Shown: positions 9,165 through 20,468 of the stretch, in pieces
How positions within the stretch are numbered: position 1 is the first letter of the stretch
Layout of the letters: every line of letters begins with the position of its first letter
Assembly: GCA_002937505.1 (NCBI GenBank)
Contig: PTJY01000005.1
Coordinates: 1 to 64,000, forward strand
Length of the DNA: 64,000 nucleotides
Origin: Alphaproteobacteria bacterium MarineAlpha12_Bin1
Lineage (GTDB): Bacteria; Pseudomonadota; Alphaproteobacteria; UBA6615
Direction: 5' to 3'
Translations under genes and position numbers: made by a program
The notes under the pieces: model-generated
Seen by the model: only the letters and a program-made list of their open reading frames with translations
The model's database searches: none
Told to the model about the DNA's origin: nothing

Positions 9165-9770
9165 GTGAACAATAAGAAGCCGAATTTTTTTCGAGGTAAT
9201 CGTCAAAAGATTGGATTATTAGGTGGATCATTTAATCCGGCACATGAGGGTCATTTTTATATTAGTATTGAAGCCTTAAAACGATTACAGCTTGATGCAG
9301 TTTGGTGGCTAGTTACTCCACAGAATCCGCTTAAGTCTAAGTCAGAGACATTTCCAATACACCAGCGTGTTAGTTCTGCTAACAAGGTGGCTTGCCATCC
9401 TAGAATTCATGTTACCACTCTAGAGAGTCGGCTTGGTACAAACTATACTGTAGACACTTTGAGCCGTCTTAAGCAACAGCTTCCCATGACAAGATTTGTG
9501 TGGCTCATGGGGTCAGATAATTTAATGCAGATGCATTATTGGAAAAGATGGAATAAAATCTTTAATATTATTCCCATAGCGGTATTTGCTAGAGAAACAT
9601 ATGATTTTGGTGCTCTAGCAGGTATTGCTGCAAATAGATATAGCATGAACCGAGTACCTGCTGATCGAGTAGCTAATTTAGTTAACAGAGAACCTCCTGC
9701 TTGGACCTTTCTTCCACTCCGCTGGCATCCAGCAGCTTCTAGGGACATTCGTCAATCTGGCGAATGGTGA
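9165..9770 (+). CDS. nadD: Nicotinate-nucleotide adenylyltransferase
   Basis: NadD adenylylates nicotinate mononucleotide to deamido-NAD in NAD synthesis. The N-terminal GLLGGSFNPAHEGH contains the nucleotidyltransferase HxGH motif. VWLMGSDNLMQMHYWKRW is the conserved substrate region, and the C-terminus (HPAASRDIR) corresponds to the second phosphate-binding motif. The start is GTG, two bases after the proA stop. The length of 201 residues is normal. The proA-nadD-rsfS-rlmH order is common in alphaproteobacteria. Confidence 0.95.
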   Translation: MNNKKPNFFRGNRQKIGLLGGSFNPAHEGHFYISIEALKRLQLDAVWWLVTPQNPLKSKSETFPIHQRVSSANKVACHPRIHVTTLESRLGTNYTVDTLSRLKQQLPMTRFVWLMGSDNLMQMHYWKRWNKIFNIIPIAVFARETYDFGALAGIAANRYSMNRVPADRVANLVNREPPAWTFLPLRWHPAASRDIRQSGEW

Positions 9771-9821
9771 CTAGAAAAACCAGAGTTTTTTGAATGCGTA
9801 TAGAAATAGGGATTAAAAAAT

Positions 9822-10208
9822 TTGACTAATTTTAAGAAAACTAAATCAAAAGTTGCAAATAAAATATTAAATGTAGTTAAGGAATCATTAGAAGCTGATA
9901 AAGCAAAAGATATTATTATCATAACTCTAGTAGGAAAAACCGATATAGCTGAAAATATGGTTATTGCTAGCGGCAGGTCTGCACGCCATGTAGACGCTAC
10001 TTCAGATCATTTAATAACTAATCTTAAAAACGCAGGTATTAAAGGTGTGGTCAGTGAAGGTAGAGAAAACAAAGACTGGGTTCTAATTGATACAGGTTAT
10101 GTAATAGTAAATATATTTAGACCTGAAGTCAGGGCTCATTATGACCTTGAAAAGCTTTGGGGCTCTGAGTCTTCAAATAAAAAATTTAAACAAGCCAACG
10201 CTCAATAA
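9822..10208 (+). CDS. rsfS: Ribosomal silencing factor RsfS
   Basis: RsfS binds ribosomal protein L14 and blocks subunit joining under nutrient limitation. The 128-residue sequence has the family core IASGRSARHVDATSDHL, GREN.DWVLIDTGYVIVNIF and YDLEKLWG. The start is TTG with TAGGGATT as a weak ribosome-binding site. It sits between nadD and rlmH, its usual place. Confidence 0.95.
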   Translation: MTNFKKTKSKVANKILNVVKESLEADKAKDIIIITLVGKTDIAENMVIASGRSARHVDATSDHLITNLKNAGIKGVVSEGRENKDWVLIDTGYVIVNIFRPEVRAHYDLEKLWGSESSNKKFKQANAQ

Positions 10209-10219
10209 CGATCTTGGCT

Positions 10220-10681
10220 ATGAGAATTAGTATAGTGGCAATAGGCCGAGCCCGGATGGGTTCTGAGGCAAAGCTTTTTCAGTATTATTCTGATAAACTG
10301 TCGATGTGGCAAATGTCACTTATTGAAAAAGAAGTTCGGAAGCAGGTCGCCCCTAATAAGACTATCAGTGCTGAAGGAGACTTGATATCAAGAGCAATTT
10401 CCAAAAACTCTTTTATAATAGCTATGGATGAGAAAGGGAAACAAGTAACTAGCAGAGAATTTGCTAAAATACTCTCTCGTCAAAAAGATATTGGATGCGG
10501 AGAGGTGGCTTTTTTAATAGGTGGCGCTGATGGTTTGTCACCAACTTTGATTAAAAGGGCTGATCTGGTTCTATCACTTGGTCAACTAACTTGGCCACAT
10601 CTTATGGCGAGAGTTCTGTTGATAGAACAAATATATCGAGCTCAACAGATTATAATGGGGCATCCATACCATCGTGATTAG
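10220..10681 (+). CDS. rlmH: 23S rRNA pseudouridine1915 N3-methyltransferase
   Basis: RlmH methylates pseudouridine 1915 of helix 69 in 23S rRNA, using S-adenosylmethionine. It is a SPOUT-class enzyme. The C-terminal knot is visible as FLIGGADGLS and LSLGQLTWPHLMARVLLIEQIYRAQQI, ending GHPYHRD. The ORF track starts at TTG 10214. I use ATG 10220 (MRISIVAIGRAR), which matches the family start. The length of 153 residues is normal. It lies 11 bases after rsfS. Confidence 0.95.
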   Translation: MRISIVAIGRARMGSEAKLFQYYSDKLSMWQMSLIEKEVRKQVAPNKTISAEGDLISRAISKNSFIIAMDEKGKQVTSREFAKILSRQKDIGCGEVAFLIGGADGLSPTLIKRADLVLSLGQLTWPHLMARVLLIEQIYRAQQIIMGHPYHRD

Positions 10682-10745
10682 TTACGACATTTAGAGCTAG
10701 TTACTTTATATATCAAGAAGGTAATTTGATTTAGTGGGATTTATC

Positions 10746-11387
10746 ATGAATAAATTAATTCTATTAAGACACGGTCAAAGTAAGTGGAATTTAGAAAATA
10801 GATTTACTGGTTGGCATGATGTTGATCTGACCCCTCAGGGTGAAAATGAGGCCATGAAAGCTGGTCTTTTAATAAAAGATGTTATCCTAGATAGAGTTTA
10901 TACATCAACCTTGAAACGTGCACGCCGAACTGCACAGATAGCTCTTGAAAAGGCTGAGATTTCTGGCGCTAATGTTAATAATATAAAACAAGATGGACGT
11001 TGGTGTTTATTTGAGTATGAAGAGTTACGTGAACGTGACTACGGTGATTTAGTGGGTTTAAACAAAGCAGAGACAGCAGAAAAATATGGCAAAGAACAAG
11101 TTCACTTGTGGCGTCGTGGTTATGAGGTTAGGCCTCCGTCAGGAGAAAGTCTGGCAGATGTGGTGAATCGTGTTCGTCCGTTTTTTGAGGACGAGATATG
11201 GCCGCAGGTTTTATCAGGTAAGAACATTTTGGTTGCAGCACATGGGAATAGCCTAAGAGCTGTGCTGGTTATAATTGGAGAATATGATCAAAAAGATATT
11301 CCCAATATTGAACTACCAACCGGACGACCACTTGTCTTCGAACTTGAAAAAGGGATGAAGAAAAATCATTATTATTTAGGGGAGTAA
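10746..11387 (+). CDS. gpmA: 2,3-bisphosphoglycerate-dependent phosphoglycerate mutase
   Basis: GpmA interconverts 3- and 2-phosphoglycerate in glycolysis and gluconeogenesis. The catalytic phosphohistidine is in LRHGQSKWN, with ENRFTGWHDVDLTPQG, RERDYGDLVG and VAAHGNSLRAV marking the rest of the active site. The track starts at GTG 10734. ATG 10746 (MNKLILLRHG) fits the family better. The product is 213 residues, the shorter alphaproteobacterial form. The next gene probably begins three bases after its stop. Confidence 0.94.
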   Translation: MNKLILLRHGQSKWNLENRFTGWHDVDLTPQGENEAMKAGLLIKDVILDRVYTSTLKRARRTAQIALEKAEISGANVNNIKQDGRWCLFEYEELRERDYGDLVGLNKAETAEKYGKEQVHLWRRGYEVRPPSGESLADVVNRVRPFFEDEIWPQVLSGKNILVAAHGNSLRAVLVIIGEYDQKDIPNIELPTGRPLVFELEKGMKKNHYYLGE

Positions 11388-11393
11388 GTTATT
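11379..11393 (+). promoter_or_regulatory. Ribosome-binding site pointing to an ATT start codon
   Basis: GGGGAG (11379-11384), inside the last codons of gpmA, is a strong Shine-Dalgarno sequence. Six bases later comes ATT (11391-11393). Reading from ATT adds MKLFSTLIYFF in front of the track's TTG start and completes a signal peptide. The TTG at 11424 has no ribosome-binding site in its T-rich upstream stretch. Confidence 0.65.
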
Positions 11394-12665
11394 AAGCTAT
11401 TTAGTACATTAATTTATTTTTTCTTGCCAATAATATTTTTGTTGATAAATCTGGCGGAACTAAATGCTGCTGAGGAATTAGAAAAAGCGCGTGAGAAGTT
11501 ACAAAATGTACGCAACCTTTTAGAAGACGATAATAAAAAAAATAAAACATTAGGTAAAAAAGTAGCTCATCAGTCAAAAAAACTGAGGGAGTTAAAAAAG
11601 AAATTGAGAAATGTGGGAGGTAAGGCTCAAAAATATGAAGCAAAAATTTCTCTTCTTGATTCTGAGATCGAAAAATTAATCCTTGCAAGAAAAGAAAAAT
11701 ATAGGAACCTCAAAACGGGTAAAGACAACCTAAAGACTTCGATAGGGGCTATACAGCGTATGTCTCTGAGGCCTGTAACAGCCGTTATGATTAGGGCTGA
11801 AGATATAAAGGATATGATGCACGGTGGATTCTTGCTACGGACAATTATTCCCAGAATTCAATTAGAAATAGATCGGTTAGAAAAGCAGCTCTATAATATA
11901 AATTCATTGCAAGCCATATTGACTGGTAAAATAGCCAAGCAAAGGCTTCTCAGAGAAGCGTTGGTCATAGAGCAAAAAAAACTTTCTAGTCTGGTGGCAG
12001 CGAATAAAAATATATTAGTAAGAACAAACAGGAAAAGAAGTGAAATTGAAAAAAGAATAGCTAAATTAACTATTAGTGCAAAATCTTTAAATGAATTAAT
12101 AGTAAGACTAAATGAAATCGAAGAGTTGTCACCTAATTATAGTCCTAGACGGTTGAATCAATTGGATAACCCTGAAAACACATTTCTTGGCCTTAAAAAA
12201 ACTAAAATTTCATTAGCACAGGGAAGATTAACACGCCCAGTAGAAGGTCTATTAATTCAGGAATTTGGAGTCGAGACCTCTGCTGGTGGAAAAACTCGGG
12301 GGTTAATTTGGGAGATAAGAAGAGAAGCGGTTATAGTCTCTCCTTGGGGAGGAAAAATTGTGTACTCTGGTTATTTTAGAAGTTTCGGACAGATTTTGAT
12401 TATCAATCATGGTGAAGGATACCATTCTTTAATCTCTGGCTTAAAAACTTCATTTGTCGAAATAGATCAGTGGGTGTTAAGAGGTGAACCTCTTGGTTTA
12501 GCTGGTATAATAATTTCTAAAGATTCTTTTGCAATAAATCAGGATTCAGAATCGCAATTAAATAAACAACAGCGTACAACTCTATATGTTGAGTTTCGTA
12601 AACACGGACAACCAATAAACCCCTTGCCTTGGATGGCAGCTAGGAATAACAGGATTAATGGATAA
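11391..12665 (+). CDS. EnvC-like murein hydrolase activator (coiled coil plus degenerate LytM domain)
   Basis: EnvC-type proteins are periplasmic and switch on cell-wall amidases at the division site under FtsEX control. Residues about 30-250 are a long Lys/Glu-rich coiled coil. The C-terminal 130 residues are an M23/LytM fold (GGKIVYSGYFRSFGQILIINHG, then YVEFRKHGQPINPLPW). The zinc ligands of active M23 peptidases are not visible (RGLIWEIR replaces the HxxxD region), which fits an activator. I place the start at ATT 11391 because of the GGGGAG site and the completed signal peptide (KLFSTLIYFFLPIIFLLIN). TTG 11424 is the alternative. ftsEX lies elsewhere in this window. Confidence 0.82.
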   Translation: MKLFSTLIYFFLPIIFLLINLAELNAAEELEKAREKLQNVRNLLEDDNKKNKTLGKKVAHQSKKLRELKKKLRNVGGKAQKYEAKISLLDSEIEKLILARKEKYRNLKTGKDNLKTSIGAIQRMSLRPVTAVMIRAEDIKDMMHGGFLLRTIIPRIQLEIDRLEKQLYNINSLQAILTGKIAKQRLLREALVIEQKKLSSLVAANKNILVRTNRKRSEIEKRIAKLTISAKSLNELIVRLNEIEELSPNYSPRRLNQLDNPENTFLGLKKTKISLAQGRLTRPVEGLLIQEFGVETSAGGKTRGLIWEIRREAVIVSPWGGKIVYSGYFRSFGQILIINHGEGYHSLISGLKTSFVEIDQWVLRGEPLGLAGIIISKDSFAINQDSESQLNKQQRTTLYVEFRKHGQPINPLPWMAARNNRING

Positions 12666-13930
12666 TGCGTTATTTACCCAAGTTGATCTTTTTTGTGCTT
12701 CTATCAGTGAACTTGCTCTTATTTCTACCTTCTCAAGCAAATGAAGACACCTATCGCCAGCTAGAGCTTTTTGGAGACATATTTGAGCGGGTTAAAACCC
12801 ATTATGTGGAACCAACTGATGACCAGAAATTGATAGAGTCCGCCATAAATGGCATGTTGCAGTCTCTAGACCCCCATTCAAGTTACCTTAATGAAGATAG
12901 TTTTCGAGACATGAAAGTGCAGACACGTGGAGAGTTTGGAGGGCTTGGCATTGAGGTTACATTAGAGCAGGGGTATGTAAGGGTTGTTTCTCCAATTGAT
13001 GGAACACCTGCTGCTAGAGCTGGTATTGAATCAGGTGATTTAATCACTCATTTAGATGGTAAATCAATCCTGGGCCTGAGCCTTTCAGACGCAGTAAAAA
13101 AAATGCGTGGACGTGTGGGATCAAAAATTAAATTAACAATAGCTCGGAAGGATACGGATCCATTCGATGTTACGATTACAAGGGATGTTATTAAAATCCA
13201 ATCAGTAAAATCCCGTATTGAAGACAATATAGGTTACTTAAGAATTACTACCTTTAATGAAAAAGCATATAGCGGACTATCTCGGGAGGTTTCAAAAATC
13301 CAAAATAAGTTGGGTGATAAAATGGTGGGGCTAGTTTTAGATTTAAGACGCAATCCAGGAGGCTTGCTGAGCCAGGCCATTAAAGTGACTGATGCGTTTT
13401 TAGAACGCGGTGAAATAGTGTCTACCCGCGGCAGGGAAGGAAAGAGGTCTCAAAGATATAATGCCAGACCCGGGGATTTGATTGATGGTTTGCCAATGGT
13501 TGTGTTGATAAATGGTGGTTCTGCGTCTGCATCTGAAATAGTTGCGGGCGCGTTACAGGATCATAGAAGAGCTGTAATTATGGGCACGCAATCTTTTGGA
13601 AAAGGCTCTGTGCAGACTATCATGCCTATACCCAATCATGGAGCAGTAAGACTGACAACGGCGGCTTACTTTACTCCCAGTGGCAGATCTATTCAAAAGA
13701 AGGGTGTTACACCAGACATAGAAGTTAAGCAGGCAAAAATTAAAACCTCTAATAAGACCCCCCAGATGCGCGAGAAAGATCTACGAAATGCTCGTGATGT
13801 GGAAGATAATAAATCTGGAGATGCTAGCACTAATAGAAAAACATTTGACCCGGATGACTACCAACTTTTGAGAGCTGTCGATCTCCTTAAAGGGATCAAA
13901 CTATATAATATTAGAATTGACCATAAATAA
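12665..13930 (+). CDS. ctpA: S41-family C-terminal processing peptidase
   Basis: A periplasmic serine protease that trims or degrades envelope proteins by recognising C-termini. It has a signal peptide (LPKLIFFVLLSVNLLLFL, then SQA), a PDZ domain at about 85-165 (GGLGIEVTLEQGYVRVVSP) and the S41 core with catalytic Ser in NGGSASASEIVAGAL and Lys in QSFGKGSVQT. At 421 residues it is typical. The ATG overlaps the envC-like stop by one base (TAATG), so the two are translationally coupled. The envC-ctpA-rppH order is standard in alphaproteobacteria. Confidence 0.95.
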   Translation: MRYLPKLIFFVLLSVNLLLFLPSQANEDTYRQLELFGDIFERVKTHYVEPTDDQKLIESAINGMLQSLDPHSSYLNEDSFRDMKVQTRGEFGGLGIEVTLEQGYVRVVSPIDGTPAARAGIESGDLITHLDGKSILGLSLSDAVKKMRGRVGSKIKLTIARKDTDPFDVTITRDVIKIQSVKSRIEDNIGYLRITTFNEKAYSGLSREVSKIQNKLGDKMVGLVLDLRRNPGGLLSQAIKVTDAFLERGEIVSTRGREGKRSQRYNARPGDLIDGLPMVVLINGGSASASEIVAGALQDHRRAVIMGTQSFGKGSVQTIMPIPNHGAVRLTTAAYFTPSGRSIQKKGVTPDIEVKQAKIKTSNKTPQMREKDLRNARDVEDNKSGDASTNRKTFDPDDYQLLRAVDLLKGIKLYNIRIDHK

Positions 13931-13944
13931 TAATATTTGAATTG

Positions 13945-14442
13945 ATGGCTATTAGAACAACATCTCCTGATATTAATGAATATCGTTTGTGTGCTGGAAT
14001 TATGCTTTTTAATGAAAGTGGGCTAGTCTGGACTGGAAAAAGGACAGACAATCATAATTCTTGGCAAATGCCGCAAGGTGGGATTGATAAAGGCGAGACC
14101 CCAACTTCGGCTGCATATAGGGAGTTATACGAAGAAACAGGATGTCACAATGTTGAGCTACTGGACCAAACTGATGATTGGCTCTTATACGACCTTCCTC
14201 AGACTTTAGCTAAAAGAAGTTGGGGAGGAAAATTTCGAGGTCAGGCTCAAAAATGGTTTGCGTTTTATTTTAAGGGTTACGATGAAGAGTTTGACCTGTC
14301 TAAGTCTGAAAAACCCGAGTTCAAAGAGTGGAAATGGACCAAATTACGTGAATTAGAGGGATTAATAGTAGACTTTAAGCGACCAGTTTACCAACTTGTT
14401 GTATCCGAATTTAGTTACATTTCAGACAATCTGTCAAACTGA
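13945..14442 (+). CDS. rppH: RNA pyrophosphohydrolase
   Basis: RppH removes pyrophosphate from 5'-triphosphate RNA and so starts mRNA decay; it also hydrolyses dinucleoside polyphosphates. The Nudix box GGIDKGETPTSAAYRELYEETG is intact, preceded by SWQMPQ, which is specific to RppH. I use ATG 13945 rather than the track's TTG 13942. The product is 165 residues. It is the last gene of the forward run and converges with the ferritin-like gene. Confidence 0.95.
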   Translation: MAIRTTSPDINEYRLCAGIMLFNESGLVWTGKRTDNHNSWQMPQGGIDKGETPTSAAYRELYEETGCHNVELLDQTDDWLLYDLPQTLAKRSWGGKFRGQAQKWFAFYFKGYDEEFDLSKSEKPEFKEWKWTKLRELEGLIVDFKRPVYQLVVSEFSYISDNLSN

Positions 14443-14500
14443 TTAATCCGAATCTTACAAAGATCGAATAAAATAAGTGAAAAGCATCGATAGTTATTTT

Positions 14501-15328
14501 TTAATGAGCGGGAGACGTTCTCTGATTGGCCTTTGAATTAAGAAAAATGCAGGCAGCTTTTGCTGCTAAGCCAGCAAGCCTAGCGTGAGGTTTTAGTCCT
14601 ACAGCCTTAAAAATCAATGTTATTCCTCTTTCAACGTGATGAGGTCGATAGAATCCATAGGCACGAGACATATAAGCCCGAACACATTTACGCCGGTCGT
14701 AATCTTCACCAGTATTATTAGCTGCATAATACGCATATGCTAATTCGTCATCTTCGCTCTCGCTAATTCTACTAATACCAACAATTATGCGCCGAATAAC
14801 TCCCAACTTCTCAATTTTACGATATCGAACCATATGACTATAAAAAAGCTTGTAATGACGTATTTCGTCACGGGCTATATTTCGACAAATTTCTTCTAAA
14901 ACAGGATCATTCGTGGCTTCACCCAAGGCATTATAATATGAAGATGTGCCTACCTCGACCATACATCGCGCCACTAACTCACCACAACGTGAGCCTCTTA
15001 CAGATTTTTTTGTATTAGTCGGGAGAGTTATTTTAGAACTAAAATCTTCGAAACGTTTATCAAAATCGAATTCGGGGTCGGCCAATTTGGCCCACTTGGC
15101 AAGGGCCTTGCCATGTTGAACTTCTTCCTCTCCCCATCTTTTCGCTGCGTTCTGAAAATCTGGGTCATCATGAAAAACGCTACTAAGATAGTCAGCATAA
15201 GTTGCGCCATTATTCTCAACTAAAGCCGCCCCTTTAACTACACGCAACATTTCTTGGTCAACCGCAGATGGGTCAAATTTGTCCCAGGAAATATCGTCGA
15301 GTGTCCAATGTTTGGGATATTCCGTCAT
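14501..15328 (-). CDS. Ferritin-like diiron protein
   Basis: The 275-residue protein has the four-helix diiron pattern: a first Glu in ALVENNGATYADYL, then two ExxH motifs, WGEEEVQHGKAL and ARDEIRHYKLFY, with a further Glu in VEVGTSSYY. This matches ferritin-like or acyl-ACP-desaturase-related proteins of alphaproteobacteria. Whether it stores iron, desaturates an acyl chain or does something else cannot be told from sequence. It has no clear signal peptide. It lies downstream of the ATP synthase operon on the same strand but 213 bases away, so it is probably a separate unit. Confidence 0.72.
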   Translation of the reverse strand: MTEYPKHWTLDDISWDKFDPSAVDQEMLRVVKGAALVENNGATYADYLSSVFHDDPDFQNAAKRWGEEEVQHGKALAKWAKLADPEFDFDKRFEDFSSKITLPTNTKKSVRGSRCGELVARCMVEVGTSSYYNALGEATNDPVLEEICRNIARDEIRHYKLFYSHMVRYRKIEKLGVIRRIIVGISRISESEDDELAYAYYAANNTGEDYDRRKCVRAYMSRAYGFYRPHHVERGITLIFKAVGLKPHARLAGLAAKAACIFLNSKANQRTSPAH

Positions 15329-15541
15329 CGAATTATCTTTTTGCCTTCTTAATTCTAAAACAGTTAAATCTTCAATCTCTAATCCAGATAAGACGTAATT
15401 GTACTTCTAGCAATCCCGAAGGTTAAAACAGGTTAGCACCCAAGCTTAGTGTAGCCTAATAAATAATGATTATAATAGCGAAAAATTACTGTCTGATGAA
15501 AGTAGGAATTTGGTTAAATATTACCCAAATCTAGTAGAATT

Positions 15542-15961
15542 TCATTGATAAACAGGAGAATCCAGAGCTTTCAGCTTAGCTCGGGCTATTTCGGCGTTTG
15601 TTTTTGCTGTTTTTTGATCAGAGGGTTCGTTATTTCTATCAATTTCTTCAAGACACTCTTTTAGCTCTGTTTCTACAAGCGTTCTGTCAATCTCGTCTAC
15701 AGGTAGGGCTATTTCAGCTAATACAGTGCATCGGTCTCCGGTAACTTCTGAAAAACCACCAGCCACAAATATTTTAGTGGTGATTGTTCCTTCAACGTAA
15801 GTGTTTATAACCCCAGGTCGGACACTAGATATCATCGGTGAATGTCCAGGAAGAACACCAAAATCACCTTCTGAGCCCGGAACGACAACCATGTTCACTT
15901 CTTCAGATAATACTAATCGCTCGGGGGATACTAGTTCAAATTTCACTTTTGATTCAGACAT
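15542..15961 (-). CDS. atpC: ATP synthase F1 epsilon subunit
   Basis: The 139-residue epsilon subunit of the F1 stalk couples rotation to the ring and inhibits ATP hydrolysis. VKFELVSPERLVLSEEVNMVVVPGSEGDFGVLPGHSPMIS is the conserved N-terminal beta-sandwich, and a helical C-terminal hairpin (LKECLEEIDR, AKTNAEIARAKLKAL) follows. It is the last gene of atpHAGDC and lies 11 bases after atpD. Confidence 0.97.
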   Translation of the reverse strand: MSESKVKFELVSPERLVLSEEVNMVVVPGSEGDFGVLPGHSPMISSVRPGVINTYVEGTITTKIFVAGGFSEVTGDRCTVLAEIALPVDEIDRTLVETELKECLEEIDRNNEPSDQKTAKTNAEIARAKLKALDSPVYQ

Positions 15962-15972
15962 TTACAAATCAC

Positions 15973-17394
<1,422 letters not shown>

Positions 17395-17433
17395 CTATTT
17401 TCTCCTGCCCTAGCTAGTTGTTCTAGATCACGG

Positions 17434-18345
17434 CTATAAAGCTTCTGCGCCGGAAATAATTTCAATTAATTCTTTGGTAATAAATGCCTGTCTGGTTCTA
17501 TTATAGTTAATCGTTAACTGGTCAATGAGGTCCCCTGCATTTCGTGTTGCGTTGTCCATAGCTGCCATACGAGCTCCTTGCTCAGAGGCAAAAGATTCCA
17601 GCATTGCACGAAAAACTTGAATTGACATATTTTTTGGAAGAAGCTCTGCAAGAATAGCATTCTCTTCAGGCTCGTATTCATAGGAGACAGGTGTTTCGTC
17701 AGTTTGATTATCTTGGATTGTTGTCTCTGAGTTTTCATCAGAAGATGAATTTAATGAAAAAGGGATAAGTTGCTGGGGGGTGACTATCTGTGTAAGAGCG
17801 GATTCGAAACGATTATAAACTATCGTGCAGACGTCAAATTCATTGTTTTCGTACATAGTAGTTATTCTTGCGGCAATCTCGGCAGCTGTATTAAACAAGG
17901 GGGCAGGCTTGGCTGTATCCTCAATAGTGTCTATGATTTTTTCGCCAAATTCTGATCTTAAAATTCCCTGTCCCTTTCGGCCTACAATCAATAGCTTTAC
18001 GGTTTTTCCTTCATTGGTTAATTTGTTAACCTGTTGCCTTGTCCAGCGTCCTATATTTGTATTGAAACCGCCGCATAGACCACGGTCAGTAGTCATAACA
18101 ACGATGAGGTGAGCCTCATCTTTTCCTGTTCCTGCTAATAGTTTGGGCGCGCTCGAGATATCGCTAACGCTAGCGGCAACAGAACCAAGCATTCGTTCCA
18201 TTCTTTCGGCATAAGGTCTAGCTGCTTCAGCTTGTTCTTGTGCGCGCCTTAATTTTGCGGCAGCCACCATTTTCATTGCGGAAGTTATTCTTTGGGTCGA
18301 TTTAACCGAAGCTATACGGACCCTTAGATCTTTTAAGTTTGCCAT
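17434..18345 (-). CDS. atpG: ATP synthase F1 gamma subunit
   Basis: The gamma subunit is the rotating shaft in the alpha/beta hexamer. The N-terminal helix [35 protein letters not shown] and the C-terminal [31 protein letters not shown] are canonical. At 303 residues it is slightly longer than usual. An acidic, Ser/Thr-rich stretch ([18 protein letters not shown]) at about 200-220 accounts for the difference. Confidence 0.98.
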   Translation of the reverse strand: MANLKDLRVRIASVKSTQRITSAMKMVAAAKLRRAQEQAEAARPYAERMERMLGSVAASVSDISSAPKLLAGTGKDEAHLIVVMTTDRGLCGGFNTNIGRWTRQQVNKLTNEGKTVKLLIVGRKGQGILRSEFGEKIIDTIEDTAKPAPLFNTAAEIAARITTMYENNEFDVCTIVYNRFESALTQIVTPQQLIPFSLNSSSDENSETTIQDNQTDETPVSYEYEPEENAILAELLPKNMSIQVFRAMLESFASEQGARMAAMDNATRNAGDLIDQLTINYNRTRQAFITKELIEIISGAEAL

Positions 18346-18378
18346 CTTTAATTTGGTCCGTCGTTTACTCTAATAATC

Positions 18379-19908
18379 CTAGGCAAAAGTTTTTACAAAA
18401 TCTGAAACTGCTTGATCAAGCTTAGCATCTGTAGATTCATCTAGATCGCCTGTTTCTTTTATTGCATTTATGATTTCTGGGTGACTGGAGCGTATATGTT
18501 CAAGCAGTTGACTCTCAAATCTATTAATTTGATTTACTTCAATTGCGTCAAGGTGGCCCCTTACACCTGAAAATATAGCTATCACTTGATCTTCAACTGA
18601 CATTGGTGAGTATTGCGGCTGTTTCAGTAATTCTGTTAGCCTTTCGCCACGTGCCAGCAGTCGTTGTGTTACCTGATCAAGATCGGAAGCAAATTGGGAG
18701 AAGGCTTCCATCTCTCTATACTGAGCTAGTTCTAACTTTATAGTGCCGGCCACTTTCTTCATGGCTTTGGCTTGAGCTGCAGATCCAACACGACTGACCG
18801 ATAAGCCAACATTTATTGCTGGACGAACTCCTTTATAAAAGAGATCAGTTTCAAGAAAAATTTGACCATCAGTTATAGATATAACATTAGTTGGAATGTA
18901 TGCAGACACGTCATTTGCCTGTGTTTCAATGACTGGTAAGGCGGTTAAAGATCCGCCTCCGTTTGCGTCGCTCATTTTTGCCGCTCGTTCCAAAAGCCTT
19001 GAATGAACATAGAACACGTCACCAGGATATGCCTCTCGACCGGGCGGACGTCTGAGTAATAAGGACATTTGACGATAGGCAACAGCTTGCTTTGATAAAT
19101 CATCATAAATTATCACCGCATGCATACCATTATCGCGAAAATACTCACCTATTGCACATCCAACATATGGAGCGAGAAATTGTAGAGGAGCTGGTTCTGA
19201 AGCAGAAGCGGCAACAACAACAGTATAGTCCATTGCCCCTGATTCCTGAAGGGTTTTTACTACTTGTGCTACTGTTGATCGCTTCTGTCCAATAGCAACA
19301 TAGATACAATAAAGTTTTTTAGATTCGTCTCCGGAATCATTAATAGTTTTTTGATTTATAATGGTATCTATTGCGACGGCGGTTTTTCCTGTCTGTCGAT
19401 CACCAATAATCAATTCCCTTTGTCCTCGCCCAACCGGCACAAGTGAATCTAACGCCTTTAGACCTGTTTGCATCGGTTCAGAAACAGATTCTCTTGGGAT
19501 GATACCAGGAGCTTTGACTTCAACCAGCCTTCTTTCAGTTGATTCTACCGGTCCTGCACCATCAATAGGATTTCCCAAAGCATCTACAACGCGGCCAAGA
19601 AGACCTTTTCCAACTGGTACATCAACAATATCTCCAGTTCTTTTAACAGTGTCTCCTTCCTTGATATCTCGGTCATCACCAAAAATAACAATCCCTACGT
19701 TATCAGTTTCTAGGTTGAGCGTCATACCCTTAATTCCGCCAGGAAATTCTACCATTTCACCAGCTTGCACATTATCAAGGCCATAGACTCTTGCTACGCC
19801 ATCGCCAACTGATAAGACTTGTCCTATTTCAGACACATCCGAACCTGCGTCGAAATTTGCGATCTGATCTTTTAATATCGCTGAAATTTCTGCTGCACGT
19901 ATTTCCAT
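18379..19908 (-). CDS. atpA: ATP synthase F1 alpha subunit
   Basis: The 509-residue regulatory nucleotide-binding subunit of F1. The Walker A motif is [15 protein letters not shown]. Other conserved segments are [44 protein letters not shown] and [18 protein letters not shown]. Its start touches the last base of atpH (position 19908 is shared), so the two are translationally coupled. Confidence 0.99.
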   Translation of the reverse strand: MEIRAAEISAILKDQIANFDAGSDVSEIGQVLSVGDGVARVYGLDNVQAGEMVEFPGGIKGMTLNLETDNVGIVIFGDDRDIKEGDTVKRTGDIVDVPVGKGLLGRVVDALGNPIDGAGPVESTERRLVEVKAPGIIPRESVSEPMQTGLKALDSLVPVGRGQRELIIGDRQTGKTAVAIDTIINQKTINDSGDESKKLYCIYVAIGQKRSTVAQVVKTLQESGAMDYTVVVAASASEPAPLQFLAPYVGCAIGEYFRDNGMHAVIIYDDLSKQAVAYRQMSLLLRRPPGREAYPGDVFYVHSRLLERAAKMSDANGGGSLTALPVIETQANDVSAYIPTNVISITDGQIFLETDLFYKGVRPAINVGLSVSRVGSAAQAKAMKKVAGTIKLELAQYREMEAFSQFASDLDQVTQRLLARGERLTELLKQPQYSPMSVEDQVIAIFSGVRGHLDAIEVNQINRFESQLLEHIRSSHPEIINAIKETGDLDESTDAKLDQAVSDFVKTFA

Positions 19909-20468
19909 TACTGAGCCCCTTTCATGGCTAACTGCAGCCTTTGCAGTTTTGATTTAATTGATGCATCAATCATTTTCGAACCTATTTTAACCACTAGTCC
20001 ACCAATTAGAGAAGAATCAAGTTTAGCGTCCACTGTTACCTTACTACCTAAAGTATTTCGTATAACGTTAGTGATATCCTCTAATTGATGTTCATCTAGT
20101 TTTTTTGCCGATGTAACTTCCGCAGTTATTTCTCCTCTGCGATTAGCCAATTCTATAAGAAATGCTTTAATCATTGAAGGTAATATGAATAAGCGATTGT
20201 TCCTAGCAACAACGCCTATGAATTTTTGTGTCAGTTGATTTGCGCCCGCCTGTTCCAAGATATTCTGCATGGCCACAGCTTTATCATGCGAATCAATCAA
20301 AGGTGATCGAGTAGCCTTAGCTAGATCTTCACTCTCTTCAAGCATATTCTGTAGGTTTCTAAGATCTAAGGCAATATCATCCAAAACCCTACCTTCATCA
20401 GCTAGCTCATATATTGCTGCTGCGTAGCGCTCAGCAATTATGCTTATTTCACTTGATACCGATGCCAC
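19908..20468 (-). CDS. atpH: ATP synthase F1 delta subunit
   Basis: The 186-residue delta subunit links F1 to the peripheral stalk. It shows [14 protein letters not shown] at the N-terminus and the C-terminal signature [33 protein letters not shown]. It is the first gene of the F1 operon. The F0 genes are not in this window, as in other alphaproteobacteria where F0 forms a separate operon. A GGAGG ribosome-binding site precedes the start. Confidence 0.97.
   Translation of the reverse strand: MASVSSEISIIAERYAAAIYELADEGRVLDDIALDLRNLQNMLEESEDLAKATRSPLIDSHDKAVAMQNILEQAGANQLTQKFIGVVARNNRLFILPSMIKAFLIELANRRGEITAEVTSAKKLDEHQLEDITNVIRNTLGSKVTVDAKLDSSLIGGLVVKIGSKMIDASIKSKLQRLQLAMKGAQ

Noticed and set aside
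9773-9791. Terminator after nadD
   Set aside because: AAAAAC-CAGA-GTTTTT is an all-A/T-type weak stem without a clear T tract, and rsfS follows closely.
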